From Candidatus Nitricoxidireducens bremensis (GTDB lineage: Bacteria; Pseudomonadota; Gammaproteobacteria; Burkholderiales; Rhodocyclaceae), in assembly GCA_030247725.1 (NCBI GenBank), contig JAOTRT010000002.1, positions 514,429-578,428 of the forward strand: 64,000 nucleotides of DNA, written 5' to 3'. Positions 7,614 to 16,425 of the stretch are shown here, piece by piece. Below the pieces are notes generated by a model. It worked only from the letters and a program-made list of their open reading frames with translations. It was not told where the DNA came from and made no database searches. The position numbers and the translations under genes are program-made. The number at the start of each line of letters is the position of its first letter. Position 1 is the first letter of the stretch.

Positions 7614-9784
7614 CCGGGATGCGCGCCCTGCTCGGCGCGGCCTCCGCCGTCGTCCTGCCGTCCGCCATGGCCCAGGGCACGGAAGTCCTGCTGCCGGAAA
7701 CCAGCGTCACGGCGCGAGCCGACGCCCAGGAACTGCGGCGCCAGGCCTCGGCGGCGACGATCGTCTTCGGCCGCGAAGACCTGGAGGCGATGGATGCCGA
7801 CAGCGTCGGCGAGCTGCTGCGCAAGCTGCCGGGCACCGGCCTGTTCGCCGACCTGGAGGGCGGCGCCGGCAAGCGCGGCCGGGGCAAGGGACCCGACCGG
7901 CACATGCCGCAGATCCTCGTGGACGGCCAGCCGCTGCCGGGCGGCGACAAGTCGCCGGCCACCGCCCTGCGCCTGCCGGTGGAACTGATCGAGCGCATCG
8001 AGATCATCCGCAACGGCACGGCCGAGTTCCCCTCCTCGGGTCCCGGCGGCACCATCAACCTGGTGCTGCGCGACGTGCCGCCCAGCGCCAGTGCCGGCCT
8101 GCGCGCCGGCCTCGGCAGCCTGGACGGCCGCACGGTAACGCGCTTCGAGGGCCTGCGCGGCGACCGCAACGAGGATTTCGGCTGGCTCGTGGCGGGCGCC
8201 TACGGCAGCCGCCCCAGCGTCGGCCGGCGCGACGGCGACATCCAGCGCTTCACGGCGGGCGCCCGCAGCGCCTGGACCACCGAGGCGGTCACCGAGCGGG
8301 GCCGCGACCACCATCTTTCCCTGACGCCGCGCCTGACCCGGACCCTGGCGCCGGGCCAGCAGCTGGTGCTGAGCCCGATGCTGAACCTGACCGAGGACGA
8401 CCGGGAGAGCCTCACGCGCAAGATGGCCTATGCCGACCCGGCGGCCGGCACCGGCCTGGCCGCCTCCGGCGAGGACGCGGAGCGGGACCGGAGCCGGCGT
8501 GCCGGCGGGCGTCTCGGCGTCGAGTGGCGCCATGCCCGGCCCGGCGTCGCCGACCTCTCCCTGCGGCTGATGCTGCAGGCGGAGCGGGAGAACAAGGAAC
8601 GCGACCGCCGCGAGTACAACGCCGCCGGCGCCCTGGCGGCGACGCGCGCCGAGACGGAGCGGCGCGACGAACGGGAGGCGGGCCTGATGTTCAAGGGCAA
8701 GTGGCCGGTCGGCGAGGCCCACCTGCTGACCCTGGGCGCCGAGGCGAAACGCAAGACGGGCACGGACGAGAAGACCGTGGTCGCCAACGGCGTCCTCCAG
8801 GCCGCCGGCGCCGACGCCAGCCAGCGCCAGGCGGAGAACCGCCACGTCCTCTGGGCCCAGGACGAATGGCAGCTGACCGACAACCATGTGCTGACGCCGG
8901 GACTGCGCTGGCAGGCCCTGGGCGGCCGGATCACCGACGGTCTCGGCGTCACGTCAAACCGCAGCCACAGTTCCATCGATCCGTCCCTGCACGGCCTCTG
9001 GCAGGCGACGCCGGCCTGGAACCTGCGCGCCAGCGTCGCCCGCAGCGAAAAGGCGCCGGGCATCAAGGACCTGTCCGGCGTCGTGCGCACCGCCACCGGG
9101 GTGAACGCGTCCTCCAATCCGGACAAGGGCGGCAATCCCCAGCTGGCGCCGGAACGCAGCCTCAGCTTCGAGGCCGGCGTCGAGCACTTCCTGCCGGCCC
9201 GGGCCGGCAATGCCGGCCTGTCGTTCTACCGGCGCCGCATCGACAACCAGGTGCAGAAGCTCACCCGTCTCGAAGGCGGACGCTGGATCGAACGGCCCTA
9301 CAACGTGGGCAACGCCGAGCTGACCGGCTTCGTCGCCGACCTCAAGGCGCGCCTGGACGGCCTCGGCCTGCCGGCCCTGACGCTGCGCGGCAACCTGGCC
9401 GTGAGCCGCACGCGCATCGTGGACCCGGTGGCGACCCTGGGGGCCGGCGAGGGGCCGCGCCGCAGCGCCAACCTGGGCTTCGACTACGAGTTCGGCGAGC
9501 CGCGCATCACCGTCGGCGGCAACTTCAACTGGGCGGACGCCCTGGACCGGGAGAACAGCGCGACCCTGCGCCAGGTGCAGGCGGCCCGGCGCCAACTCGA
9601 CCTCTACGCGCTCTGGAAACTCGACCGCCAGACCGGCATCCGCGTCTCCGCCCAGAACCTGACGCGGGCGCGCCGCGACGCCGACCTGACGGAGCGCGAC
9701 GCCGCCGGCCTCGTCAGCCGCCTCGAAACCGACCGGGAATCCAGCGTCCCCAGCCTCATGGTGACGCTGGAGGCCAAATGGTGA
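7607..9784 (+). CDS. TonB-dependent outer-membrane receptor 2
   Basis: 725 residues from ATG 7607 (GGAAG six bases upstream), or 721 from ATG 7619. Signal peptide LGAASAVVLPSAMA; TonB-box-like PETSVTA; plug domain with VGELLRKLPGTG, PQILVDGQPLPGGDK and IERIEIIRNGTAEFPSSGPGGTINLVLRD; the barrel ends in LEAKW. It is a diverged relative of the preceding receptor: the same block order, GNPQLAPERSLSFEAGVEHFLP and RPYNVGNAELTG match its RPYNVGEARVWG. The 7-bp overlap suggests translational coupling. Two related receptors in tandem may take different forms of one ligand class. The substrate cannot be read from sequence. Confidence 0.87.
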   Translation: MVAGMRALLGAASAVVLPSAMAQGTEVLLPETSVTARADAQELRRQASAATIVFGREDLEAMDADSVGELLRKLPGTGLFADLEGGAGKRGRGKGPDRHMPQILVDGQPLPGGDKSPATALRLPVELIERIEIIRNGTAEFPSSGPGGTINLVLRDVPPSASAGLRAGLGSLDGRTVTRFEGLRGDRNEDFGWLVAGAYGSRPSVGRRDGDIQRFTAGARSAWTTEAVTERGRDHHLSLTPRLTRTLAPGQQLVLSPMLNLTEDDRESLTRKMAYADPAAGTGLAASGEDAERDRSRRAGGRLGVEWRHARPGVADLSLRLMLQAERENKERDRREYNAAGALAATRAETERRDEREAGLMFKGKWPVGEAHLLTLGAEAKRKTGTDEKTVVANGVLQAAGADASQRQAENRHVLWAQDEWQLTDNHVLTPGLRWQALGGRITDGLGVTSNRSHSSIDPSLHGLWQATPAWNLRASVARSEKAPGIKDLSGVVRTATGVNASSNPDKGGNPQLAPERSLSFEAGVEHFLPARAGNAGLSFYRRRIDNQVQKLTRLEGGRWIERPYNVGNAELTGFVADLKARLDGLGLPALTLRGNLAVSRTRIVDPVATLGAGEGPRRSANLGFDYEFGEPRITVGGNFNWADALDRENSATLRQVQAARRQLDLYALWKLDRQTGIRVSAQNLTRARRDADLTERDAAGLVSRLETDRESSVPSLMVTLEAKW

Positions 9785-9809
9785 AATGCAGTCCCCCCAG
9801 GAGAACGAC

Positions 9810-10568
9810 ATGAAAATCACATTCAAGGCCCGCGACTGGCACAACTGGATTTCGGTGATCCTGCTGGTGCCCATGCTGCTGGTCGGCATGACGGCCATTT
9901 TCATCTCCCACAAGAAGGCCCTCGACCTCGACGATGTGGACCTTTCGCGCTATGTGGCCTGGTTGCCCGGCTACGGCGCGGCGAAGGCCGAGAAGCCGGA
10001 GCTGCGGGCGAGCCTCGCCACCGGCGACGGACGGCGCTGGATCGCCGGCAAGGAAGGCCTCTACCGCATTGCCGGCGAAACCGCCGAGCCGGTGGCGGCG
10101 TTCGCCGGCACCCAGGTGCGCGGCCTCGCCACCGCCGCCTGGGGCGTGGTCGCCGCCGCCAAGAACGGCGTCTGGCTGGAAAGGGACGGCGTCTGGGAAC
10201 GGGTGTACAAGGGCGATGCCTGGAGCGCCGTCGCCAACCCGGACGGCAGCGTGACCGTCGCCCTCAAGGACAAGGGCCTGCTCGCCAGCGCCGACGGCAA
10301 GCGCTGGAGCGCCGAGTCCTCGCCGGCGGTGGCCGCCGTCCAGGCGGCCATGCCGACGGCCGGCGGCGAGCGCGTCACCCTCGGTAAGCTGGTGATGGAC
10401 CTGCACACGGGCAAGGCCTTCTTCGGCAAGGAGGCCGAATGGATATGGATCGACCTGCTCGGCTTCGTCTGGGTCTTCCTCGGCTTCACCGGCCTCTACC
10501 TGTGGTGGCGCACCCAGACCAAGCGCCGCGATGCGGCACGCAAGCAGTGGGAGATTCTCCATGGCTAA
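9810..10568 (+). CDS. PepSY-associated membrane protein with two terminal helices
   Basis: 252 residues from the ATG with the strong site AGGAGAACGAC; the ATG at 9786 has none. An N-terminal helix (RDWHNWISVILLVPMLLVGMTAIF) and a C-terminal segment (VMDLHTGKAFFGKEAEWIW, then LLGFVWVFLGFTGLYLWW) match the PepSY_TM pattern (H..W..., LHTG...G, TGxxLW). The 170 residues between are periplasmic, with repeated short strands (GDGRRWIAGKEGLYRI, KNGVWLERDGVWERV, DKGLLASADGKRW) that look like a small propeller. Proteins of this type accompany TonB receptors and are suspected ferric reductases or chaperones. The function here is inferred from position only. Confidence 0.7.
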   Translation: MKITFKARDWHNWISVILLVPMLLVGMTAIFISHKKALDLDDVDLSRYVAWLPGYGAAKAEKPELRASLATGDGRRWIAGKEGLYRIAGETAEPVAAFAGTQVRGLATAAWGVVAAAKNGVWLERDGVWERVYKGDAWSAVANPDGSVTVALKDKGLLASADGKRWSAESSPAVAAVQAAMPTAGGERVTLGKLVMDLHTGKAFFGKEAEWIWIDLLGFVWVFLGFTGLYLWWRTQTKRRDAARKQWEILHG

Positions 10569-10725
10569 GGTCTTCGGTATCGGCCTGGCGGCCATCGCCT
10601 TGATCGGAATCGCAGGAGCGGTCTGGCTCTTCGTCGATGGCTTGCAGGCACGCCGTGAGGCCAACAGCTACAAGCGGCCCTTGCCGGAGCGCAAGCCGAG
10701 GCAAACACGGGAGGTTCAGACATGA
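10561..10725 (+). CDS. 54-residue single-helix membrane protein
   Basis: Starts at ATG 10561, overlapping the end of the PepSY-type gene by 8 bp, and its own end overlaps the DUF2325 gene by 4 bp, so it is embedded in the operon. One hydrophobic helix (about residues 4-24, FGIGLAAIALIGIAGAVWLFV) precedes a basic cytosolic tail (RREANSYKRPLPERKPRQTR). No family is recognised. Tight overlaps on both sides and normal codon use support a real gene. It may be a small partner of the PepSY-type protein. Confidence 0.6.
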   Translation: MAKVFGIGLAAIALIGIAGAVWLFVDGLQARREANSYKRPLPERKPRQTREVQT

Positions 10726-11990
10726 AGGAAATCGCCCGCCTGCTCGACCAGGCTTTCGACGGTACCGCCCCGGCCTTGCCGCTGCCGCCTTCGTCGCCGC
10801 CGGCCGCCGCCGGCCGCCGCCGCAAGAAGCTGTGGGAGCTGCCGACCCGCTGGCATTGCCCCCTCGTCGGCACCTGCCTGCCGGTGGCCGAGATGCGCCG
10901 CCTGGCGAAACGGGCCGGCGTGGATGCGGCCGAGATGTCCGACTACACGCTGCACACCGTCGTGGTCGGCCATTGCGGCGAACACGGCGACGTGGCGGGC
11001 CGCCTGCAGCGCTTCCTCGACGAACATTTCGCCGCCGCCGTGACGAAGTTCGCCAAGGCGAAGACCGAAGCCGCGGTCCTCGTCCTCTGGCGCGAAGCCC
11101 TGGCGACCGGCGACGTGGCCGGCGCCCTGTGGGCCGCCTGGAGCCACCCGGACCTGGGCGAGGAAGGCGGCAAGGACATCTACGGCGACATCCACATGCT
11201 GTCCCACCAGGTAGGCGCCAGCGCCCGGGCCGACCTGCGGCGCCTGACGGCCCTGGAACAGGACAACGTCCGCCTGCGGGACGACGCCGCCGCCCTGCGC
11301 CTCGGCCTCGGCGAAGCCCAACGCCAGCGGGAGCGGGAGGTGTCGCTGCTGCAGAAGCGGCTGGCGGAAGCCGAGGACCGGGCCGCCCGCCTGGCGCGCA
11401 ACGAACTGGAACTGGCCGCCGCCCGCCGGTCGGTGGCCGCCTACGACACCCTGAAGGAACGCGCCGAGGCCCTCGCCCGCCGCGCCGAAACCCTGGAAGA
11501 ACGCAACGCCGCCAACGCCCGCCGGGCGGCGGCCTTCGAGAACGAACTGGCCGAGACCCGCGCCGAACTGGCCGCCACGGCCGGCGCCCTGGAATCCGCC
11601 CTCGGCCTGTGCGACGGCGTCGCCGGCACGAGCGGCTGCGGACGCACTTGCCCCGCCGAGTCCCGGCTCGCCGGCCGCTGCGTGGTCTGCATCGGCGGAC
11701 GCACAGGCCTCGTGGACGGCTACCGCCGCCTGGTGGAAGCCAGCGGCGCCCGTTTCGTCCACCACGACGGCGGCCAGGAGGAAAGCCTCCACCGCATCGA
11801 CGCCGTGCTTGCCGGCGCCGACGCCGTGGTCTGCCAGGCGGGCTGCGTCTCCCACGCCGCCTACTGGCGCCTCAAGGATGCCTGCAAGAAGCTGGGCAAG
11901 CCCTGCGTCTTCCTCAAGTCGCCGGGCGTCACCAGCTTCGCCCGCGGTCTCGCCGAACTGGCCTCCGTAGAACCGCCGGCGCCCCACTAA
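10722..11990 (+). CDS. DUF2325 domain protein with long coiled coil
   Basis: 422 residues. The N-terminal ~165 residues include LPTRWHCPLVGTCLPVAEMRRLAKRAG and EHGDVAGRLQRFLDEHF. A coiled coil (about residues 165-290, rich in Arg/Glu/Ala) follows. Near the C-terminus are cysteines (GTSGCGRTCPAESRLAGRC) and a DUF2325 domain: VVCIGGRTGLVDGYRRLVEASGARFVHHDGG, AGADAVVCQAGCVSHAAYW, GKPCVFLKSPGVTSFARGL. It is cytosolic. DUF2325 proteins are uncharacterised; their cysteines suggest metal or redox sensing. It is the last gene of the TonB/receptor operon, so it could report on the imported iron source, but that is inference. Confidence 0.75.
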   Translation: MKEIARLLDQAFDGTAPALPLPPSSPPAAAGRRRKKLWELPTRWHCPLVGTCLPVAEMRRLAKRAGVDAAEMSDYTLHTVVVGHCGEHGDVAGRLQRFLDEHFAAAVTKFAKAKTEAAVLVLWREALATGDVAGALWAAWSHPDLGEEGGKDIYGDIHMLSHQVGASARADLRRLTALEQDNVRLRDDAAALRLGLGEAQRQREREVSLLQKRLAEAEDRAARLARNELELAAARRSVAAYDTLKERAEALARRAETLEERNAANARRAAAFENELAETRAELAATAGALESALGLCDGVAGTSGCGRTCPAESRLAGRCVVCIGGRTGLVDGYRRLVEASGARFVHHDGGQEESLHRIDAVLAGADAVVCQAGCVSHAAYWRLKDACKKLGKPCVFLKSPGVTSFARGLAELASVEPPAPH

Positions 11991-12100
11991 CCGGCCCGAC
12001 CCGCCGCTCAGCAGGCTTCCACCTCACCCCGGCTCATGCCGGCAAAAAGCCATCCGCAGCTGCCGCAGGGCCGGCCGGCATTCACTCGCCCATGCAAATA

Positions 12101-12166
12101 ATAGTGCATACCTATGGTCGCGGTAGAGCCAATTCATTGGACCTATTGATTGGCGATCCCTAACAT
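12101..12166 (+). promoter_or_regulatory. OxyR site and sigma-70 promoter of ahpC
   Basis: Four OxyR half-elements spaced by 7 bp: ATAG (12101), CTAT (12112), GTAG (12123) and TCAT (12134). This is a good match to ATAG-N7-CTAT-N7-ATAG-N7-CTAT, with the last block degraded. It abuts a -35 TTGGAC (12137-12142) and, 18 bp on, a -10 TAACAT (12161-12166), the layout of an OxyR-activated promoter. ahpC starts 45 bp later. oxyR itself lies 9 kb downstream. Confidence 0.8.
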
Positions 12167-12211
12167 CCGCTCCATCGCTTCGCTCAACGCCACTTCCCAA
12201 GGAGAAACCCC

Positions 12212-12781
12212 ATGAACACCACCCTCATCAACACCGAAATCCTCCCCTTCAAGGCCACCGCCTTCCACGCCGGCAAGTTCGTCGAAGTCACCAACGCCAC
12301 CCTCAAGGGCAAGTGGTCCGTGGTCTTCTTCTACCCGGCCGACTTCACTTTCGTCTGCCCCACCGAGCTGGGCGACCTGGCCGACAACTACGCCGAGTTC
12401 CAGAAGATGGGCGTCGAGATCTACGGCGTCTCCACCGACACCCACTTCACCCACAAGGCCTGGCACGACACCTCCGAGACCATCGGCAAGATCCAATTCC
12501 CGATGATCGGCGACCCCACCGGTGCCATCTCCCGCAATTTCGGCGTAATGATCGAGGAAGCGGGCCTGGCCGAGCGCGGCACCTTCGTCATCGATCCCCA
12601 GGGCAAGATCCAGATCATCGAAGTCAACGCCGGCGGCATCGGCCGCGACGCTTCCGAACTGCTGCGCAAGGTGAAGGCTGCCCAGTACGTGGCCGCCCAC
12701 CCGGGCGAAGTCTGCCCCGCCAAGTGGAAGGAAGGCGAGAAGACCCTGGCCCCGTCCCTGGACCTGGTCGGCAAGATCTAA
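12212..12781 (+). CDS. ahpC: Alkyl hydroperoxide reductase subunit C (2-Cys peroxiredoxin)
   Basis: 189 residues, normal length. The peroxidatic Cys49 lies in [13 protein letters not shown] and the resolving Cys168 in [10 protein letters not shown]; the C-terminus SLDLVGKI is typical. It reduces H2O2 and organic peroxides in the cytosol and is recycled by AhpF, encoded next. A strong AAGGAG site precedes the ATG at 12212. The promoter has a near-consensus OxyR site. A GC-rich hairpin between ahpC and ahpF may favour ahpC expression. Confidence 0.97.
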   Translation: MNTTLINTEILPFKATAFHAGKFVEVTNATLKGKWSVVFFYPADFTFVCPTELGDLADNYAEFQKMGVEIYGVSTDTHFTHKAWHDTSETIGKIQFPMIGDPTGAISRNFGVMIEEAGLAERGTFVIDPQGKIQIIEVNAGGIGRDASELLRKVKAAQYVAAHPGEVCPAKWKEGEKTLAPSLDLVGKI

Positions 12782-12804
12782 ACCCCACCTTCAACCCCAG
12801 CCGT

Positions 12805-12829
12805 CCGGCCCCGGCGATCCCGGGGCCGG
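12805..12829 (+). other. Intercistronic hairpin between ahpC and ahpF
   Basis: CCGGCCCCGG (12805-12814) pairs perfectly with CCGGGGCCGG (12820-12829) around a 5-nt loop, 24 bp after the ahpC stop. There is no T-run, so it is not a classic terminator. It more likely stabilises the ahpC 3' end or partly attenuates read-through into ahpF. Confidence 0.55.
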
Positions 12830-12904
12830 GATTGCAGCGGCAAGGCAGTCCGGAACAGGATTCCGTGCGGGCCTTCCCATTGCAATCCTCACCAGGAGAC
12901 CACC

Positions 12905-14482
12905 ATGCTCGAATCCGCCATCAAGGCCCAGCTTTCCGGCTATCTCGAAAAACTCCAGCAGCCCATCGAACTCGTCGCGTCGCTGGACGACAGCGCCGCC
13001 GCCGGCGAGATGCGCGCCCTGCTCGACGACATCGCTTCCCTGTCGCCGAAGGTGAGCGTACGCCACGACGGCAGCGACGCCCGCAAGCCCTCCTTCTCGG
13101 TCGGCCGGCCCGGCGAGGCCCATCGCATCCGCTTCGCCGGCCTGCCCATGGGCCACGAGTTCACTTCCCTGGTGCTGGCCCTGCTCCAGACGGGCGGCCA
13201 TCCGCCCAGGGTGGAGGCGGCGCTGATCGAGCAGATCAAGGCCATTCCCGGCAAGTTCCGCTTCGAGACCTACATTTCGCTCTCCTGCCACAACTGCCCG
13301 GACGTGGTCCAGGCCCTCAACCTGATGGCGGTGCTCAACCCCGGCGTCGAGAGCGTGATGATCGACGGCGCGCTTTTCCAGGCCGAAGTGGACGAGCGCC
13401 GCATCATGGCGGTACCCACCGTATTCCTCAACGGCGAGAACTTCGGCCAGGGCCGCATGACCATCGAGGAGATCGTCGCCCGTCTCGACACCGACGCCGC
13501 CGCGCGGGAGGCCGGGAAGCTCGAAGTGAAGGACGCCTTCGACGTGCTTGTCGTCGGCGGCGGACCGGCCGGCTCGGCGGCTGCGGTGTATGCGGCCCGC
13601 AAGGGCATCCGCACCGGCGTCGTGGCCGAGCGTTTCGGCGGCCAGGTGCTCGATACCCTGTCCATCGAGAACCTCATTTCCGTCAAGCACACCGAGGGCC
13701 CGAAGCTCGCCGTCGCCCTGGAGCAGCATGTGAAGGAATACGAGGTAGACATCATGAATCTCCAGCGCGCCGAGGCCCTGGAGCCGGCCGGCGCCGACGG
13801 CCTGGCGCGCGTGCGCCTCGCCAGCGGGGCGACCCTGAAGGCGAAGGCCGTGATCCTGGCGACCGGCGCCCGCTGGCGCGAGATGAACGTGCCCGGCGAG
13901 AAGGAGTACAAGGCCAAGGGCGTCTGCTTCTGCCCCCACTGCGACGGCCCCCTGTTCAAGGGCAAGCGCGTGGCGGTGATCGGCGGCGGCAACTCGGGTG
14001 TCGAGGCGGCCATCGACCTGGCCGGCATCGTCTCCCACGTGACGCTGCTTGAGTTCGACGCCAGACTGCGCGCCGACGCCGTGCTCCAGGCCAAGCTCAC
14101 CAGCCTGGCCAATGTGACGGTGATCACCAGCGCCCTCTCGACGGAAGTGCTCGGCGACGGCGCCAAGGTGACGGGACTGGCCTATCAGGACCGGACAACC
14201 GGGGAGTCGCACCGCATCGAACTGGAGGGCATCTTCGTCCAGATCGGCCTGCTGCCGAACACGGACTGGCTCAAGGGCACGGTGGCCCTGTCGCCCCGCG
14301 GCGAAATCGAAGTGGATGCCCGCGGCCAGACCTCGGTGCCCGGCGTCTTCGCCGCCGGCGATGCGACAACGGTGCCCTACAAGCAGATCATCATCGCCAT
14401 GGGTGAAGGTGCCAAGGCCAGCCTGTCGGCCTTCGACCACCTGATCCGCAGCCCGGCGCCTGCTGCGGCGGTAGCCGCTTGA
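12905..14482 (+). CDS. ahpF: Alkyl hydroperoxide reductase subunit F
   Basis: 525 residues, full length. The N-terminal double thioredoxin fold carries its redox pair in [12 protein letters not shown] (near residue 129). Next come the FAD-binding [19 protein letters not shown], the catalytic pair [13 protein letters not shown] (CPHC), the NADH-binding [19 protein letters not shown], and the C-terminal [31 protein letters not shown]. It transfers electrons from NADH to AhpC. An AGGAGACCACC site precedes the ATG. It follows ahpC by 123 bp in the same direction and ends at a bidirectional hairpin shared with bfr1. Confidence 0.97.
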   Translation: MLESAIKAQLSGYLEKLQQPIELVASLDDSAAAGEMRALLDDIASLSPKVSVRHDGSDARKPSFSVGRPGEAHRIRFAGLPMGHEFTSLVLALLQTGGHPPRVEAALIEQIKAIPGKFRFETYISLSCHNCPDVVQALNLMAVLNPGVESVMIDGALFQAEVDERRIMAVPTVFLNGENFGQGRMTIEEIVARLDTDAAAREAGKLEVKDAFDVLVVGGGPAGSAAAVYAARKGIRTGVVAERFGGQVLDTLSIENLISVKHTEGPKLAVALEQHVKEYEVDIMNLQRAEALEPAGADGLARVRLASGATLKAKAVILATGARWREMNVPGEKEYKAKGVCFCPHCDGPLFKGKRVAVIGGGNSGVEAAIDLAGIVSHVTLLEFDARLRADAVLQAKLTSLANVTVITSALSTEVLGDGAKVTGLAYQDRTTGESHRIELEGIFVQIGLLPNTDWLKGTVALSPRGEIEVDARGQTSVPGVFAAGDATTVPYKQIIIAMGEGAKASLSAFDHLIRSPAPAAAVAA

Positions 14483-14515
14483 GAAAGGGAATATCCCGCG
14501 CCTGGGCGGGCTAGC

Positions 14516-14545
14516 AAAAGGGGCGGCGACAGCCGCCCCCTCTGT
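14516..14545. terminator. Bidirectional terminator between ahpF and bfr1
   Basis: GGGGCGGC (14520-14527) pairs with GCCGCCCC (14532-14539) around GACA. On the - strand the stem is followed by TTTT, which suits termination of bfr1; on the + strand it is followed by CTCTGT, a weaker tail for ahpF. Confidence 0.7.
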
Positions 14546-14548
14546 CGT

Positions 14549-15031
14549 TCAGGACGCGGAGGATTCGCCCATCTGGGTTTGCAGGTAGTTCTGCAGGCCG
14601 ACCTTGCCGATCAGTTCGAGCTGGGTCTCCAGATAGTCGATGTGCTCCTCGGTGTCCTCCAGCAGGTCGTCGAGGATCTCCCGCGATACATAGTCGCCGA
14701 CGCTCTCACAGTGGGCGATGGCGGCCTTGAGATCGGCATGGGCGCCCTGCTCCAGCTTGAGGTCGCCGGCGATGCACTCGGGCACGCTCTCGCCGATCAG
14801 GAGTTTGTTGAGGGCCTGGAGATTGGGCAGGCCTTCGAGGAACAGCACGCGCTCGATCAGCTTGTCGGCGTGCTTCATTTCCTCGATGGACTCCTCGTAC
14901 TCGTGCTTGCCCAGGGCGTTGAAGCCCCAGTTCTTGTACATGCGCGCGTGGAGGAAATACTGGTTGATGGCCGTGAGTTCGTTCACCAACTGCTTGTTGA
15001 GCAACTGGATGACCTTCTTGTCGCCTTTCAT
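14549..15031 (-). CDS. bfr1: Bacterioferritin, haem-binding type with altered ferroxidase site
   Basis: 160 residues from the ATG with GGAGAAGACC upstream. Ferroxidase ligands Glu18, Glu51, His54, Glu94 and His130 are in place, and Met52, the bacterioferritin haem ligand, is present (IEEMKHAD). The residue aligned with the bridging Glu127 is Thr ([11 protein letters not shown]), so the di-iron site is probably impaired. It should form 24-mer iron-storage shells with the second bacterioferritin (16426-16911), which shows the opposite pattern. bfd lies 11 bp upstream in the same transcript, under the palindromic operator at 15270-15310. Confidence 0.93.
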   Translation of the reverse strand: MKGDKKVIQLLNKQLVNELTAINQYFLHARMYKNWGFNALGKHEYEESIEEMKHADKLIERVLFLEGLPNLQALNKLLIGESVPECIAGDLKLEQGAHADLKAAIAHCESVGDYVSREILDDLLEDTEEHIDYLETQLELIGKVGLQNYLQTQMGESSAS

Positions 15032-15042
15032 GGTCTTCTCCG

Positions 15043-15252
15043 TCAGGCTGCTGCCGTTGCGAAATGGATCTCCTGGGCGGCAGGGACGGGAACGATGGCT
15101 TCCTTCATGACGCGGCGCGCACAGGAGGCGCACCGGCCGCAACAGTCGCCGACACCGAGCCGCTCGCGCAACTCTCGCATGGAACGGCATCCTTCGGCAA
15201 CCGCTTCGCCGATATGGCGTTCGGTGACGGCATTGCAGACGCAGACGTACAT
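15043..15252 (-). CDS. bfd: Bacterioferritin-associated ferredoxin
   Basis: 69 residues. The four cysteines of the [2Fe-2S] BFD fold are visible: CVCNAVTE at the N-terminus and [10 protein letters not shown] near residues 36-44. Bfd binds bacterioferritin and passes electrons to the haem to release stored iron as Fe2+, which fits its pairing with the haem-ligand-bearing bfr1. GGAG lies 7 bp before the ATG. Transcription starts from a promoter inside the palindrome at 15270-15310, implying induction when iron is low. Confidence 0.95.
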   Translation of the reverse strand: MYVCVCNAVTERHIGEAVAEGCRSMRELRERLGVGDCCGRCASCARRVMKEAIVPVPAAQEIHFATAAA

Positions 15253-15269
15253 GGTTCGGCTCCGGGGAT

Positions 15270-15316
15270 AGTCTCAGCTTATTGCGAATGATTCGCAATA
15301 AGCTGAGACTTGTCAA
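15270..15316 (-). promoter_or_regulatory. Perfect 41-bp palindromic Fur-like operator over the bfd-bfr1 promoter
   Basis: Bases 15270-15310 form a perfect inverted repeat with 20-bp arms around a central G. The core TTGCGAATGATTCGCAA resembles Fur boxes (AATGATTCGCA half). On the - strand a consensus -35 TTGACA (15316-15311) is followed 17 bp on by AATCAT, a plausible -10, so the operator covers the promoter. The -35 overlaps the stop codon of the upstream ZIP gene. It has no T-run and is not a terminator. Confidence 0.8.
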
Positions 15317-16224
15317 CCCCCGAATGCGTTATCGAGGACCATCATGACGGCGAAGCCGAGGGCGACGCCCATGGTGGCGGCCGATTCGTGGCCGCGGCGG
15401 TGGGTGCCCGGGATGATCTCGTGGCTGACGACGAAGAGCATGGCGCCCGCCGCCGCCGCAAGCGCCATGGGGTAGAGGGCCGGCACGGCCGACACCACCA
15501 CGGCGCTGGCGACGGCGCCGATCGGCTCGGCAAGCCCCGTGAGGGCGCCGATGCCTGCGGCCTTGCCGGCGCCGTGACCGACCGAGCGCAGGGCGAGGGC
15601 AACCACCAGGCCTTCGGGCAGGTCCTGGATGGCGATGGCGATGGCCACGGGCCAACCCTGGGCGGGCTCGGTGCCGGAGAAGGCGGCACCGATGGCGAGG
15701 CCCTCGGGGAAATTGTGGATGAGGATGGCGAACACCATGAGCCAGACGGCGCGCACGCCCAGGCCGCCGGTTGCCGCGCCATCGCTGTGCACATGGGGCA
15801 CCACCTTCTCCACGGCGAACATGGCGGCGACGCCGGCCGCCAGCGAAACGGCGGCGAGCACAGAGGCCAGGGCGCGGCTGCCGACGATGCCGGTGCCGGC
15901 CTCGATGGCCGGGATCACGAGGGAGAAGGCGCTGGCCGCAAGCATGACGCCGGCGCCGAAACCCAGCATGGCGTCCTCGGCCCGGGCCGATACGCCGCGC
16001 CGCATGAACAGCACGGGCAAGGCACCGAGCGCCGTTGCCGCACCTGCCACCATGCCGCCGGACAGGGCAGCCGCCAGCACCGCAGAACCGGCCACCGCCT
16101 GGGCCAGGTCGGCCATCAGCAGGATGATGCCGACGGCGGCGACACCGACACCGACGACAAAGCGCATCCCGCCCCAGGACCAGGCGGTCGTTCCGGCCGA
16201 TAAGCTTCTCACCATTGCGCTCAT
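15313..16224 (-). CDS. ZIP-family divalent metal transporter
   Basis: 303 residues starting at ATG 16224 (MSAMVRSL); the longer open frame upstream is non-coding. About eight membrane helices. The ZIP signature is present: [15 protein letters not shown] and [16 protein letters not shown], each with the H/D..PEG metal-site motif, then [55 protein letters not shown] His/acid cytosolic loop ([11 protein letters not shown]) is typical. It probably imports Zn2+ or Fe2+ across the inner membrane, ZupT/GufA-like. It lies between two bacterioferritin genes, so iron or manganese import linked to storage is plausible. Confidence 0.88.
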   Translation of the reverse strand: MSAMVRSLSAGTTAWSWGGMRFVVGVGVAAVGIILLMADLAQAVAGSAVLAAALSGGMVAGAATALGALPVLFMRRGVSARAEDAMLGFGAGVMLAASAFSLVIPAIEAGTGIVGSRALASVLAAVSLAAGVAAMFAVEKVVPHVHSDGAATGGLGVRAVWLMVFAILIHNFPEGLAIGAAFSGTEPAQGWPVAIAIAIQDLPEGLVVALALRSVGHGAGKAAGIGALTGLAEPIGAVASAVVVSAVPALYPMALAAAAGAMLFVVSHEIIPGTHRRGHESAATMGVALGFAVMMVLDNAFGG

Positions 16225-16425
16225 GATCTTTTCCCGATGTTCTTGCGATGGACCGATTCTGGGCCGGCGTCGGCAATTTATCCAATTGATTGCACAAAGC
16301 GATTCGATAGCCAATCGCCATTGCCTTTTCCTTGCGCGGGCGTCGCACCGCGCGCAAAATGGCGCCAGCCAGCCAGAAGCCATACAGCCAGCCAATCCTC
16401 GCAACGAATCCAGGGAGATTCCAAG

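Noticed and set aside
15270..15310. The long palindrome as a terminator of the ZIP gene
   Set aside because: No T-run follows on the - strand, and it contains a consensus -35 with correct spacing upstream of bfd, so operator function fits better.
16286..16299. FNR-like TTGAT-TGCA-CAAAG before bfr2
   Set aside because: The right half does not match ATCAA, unlike the three boxes kept.
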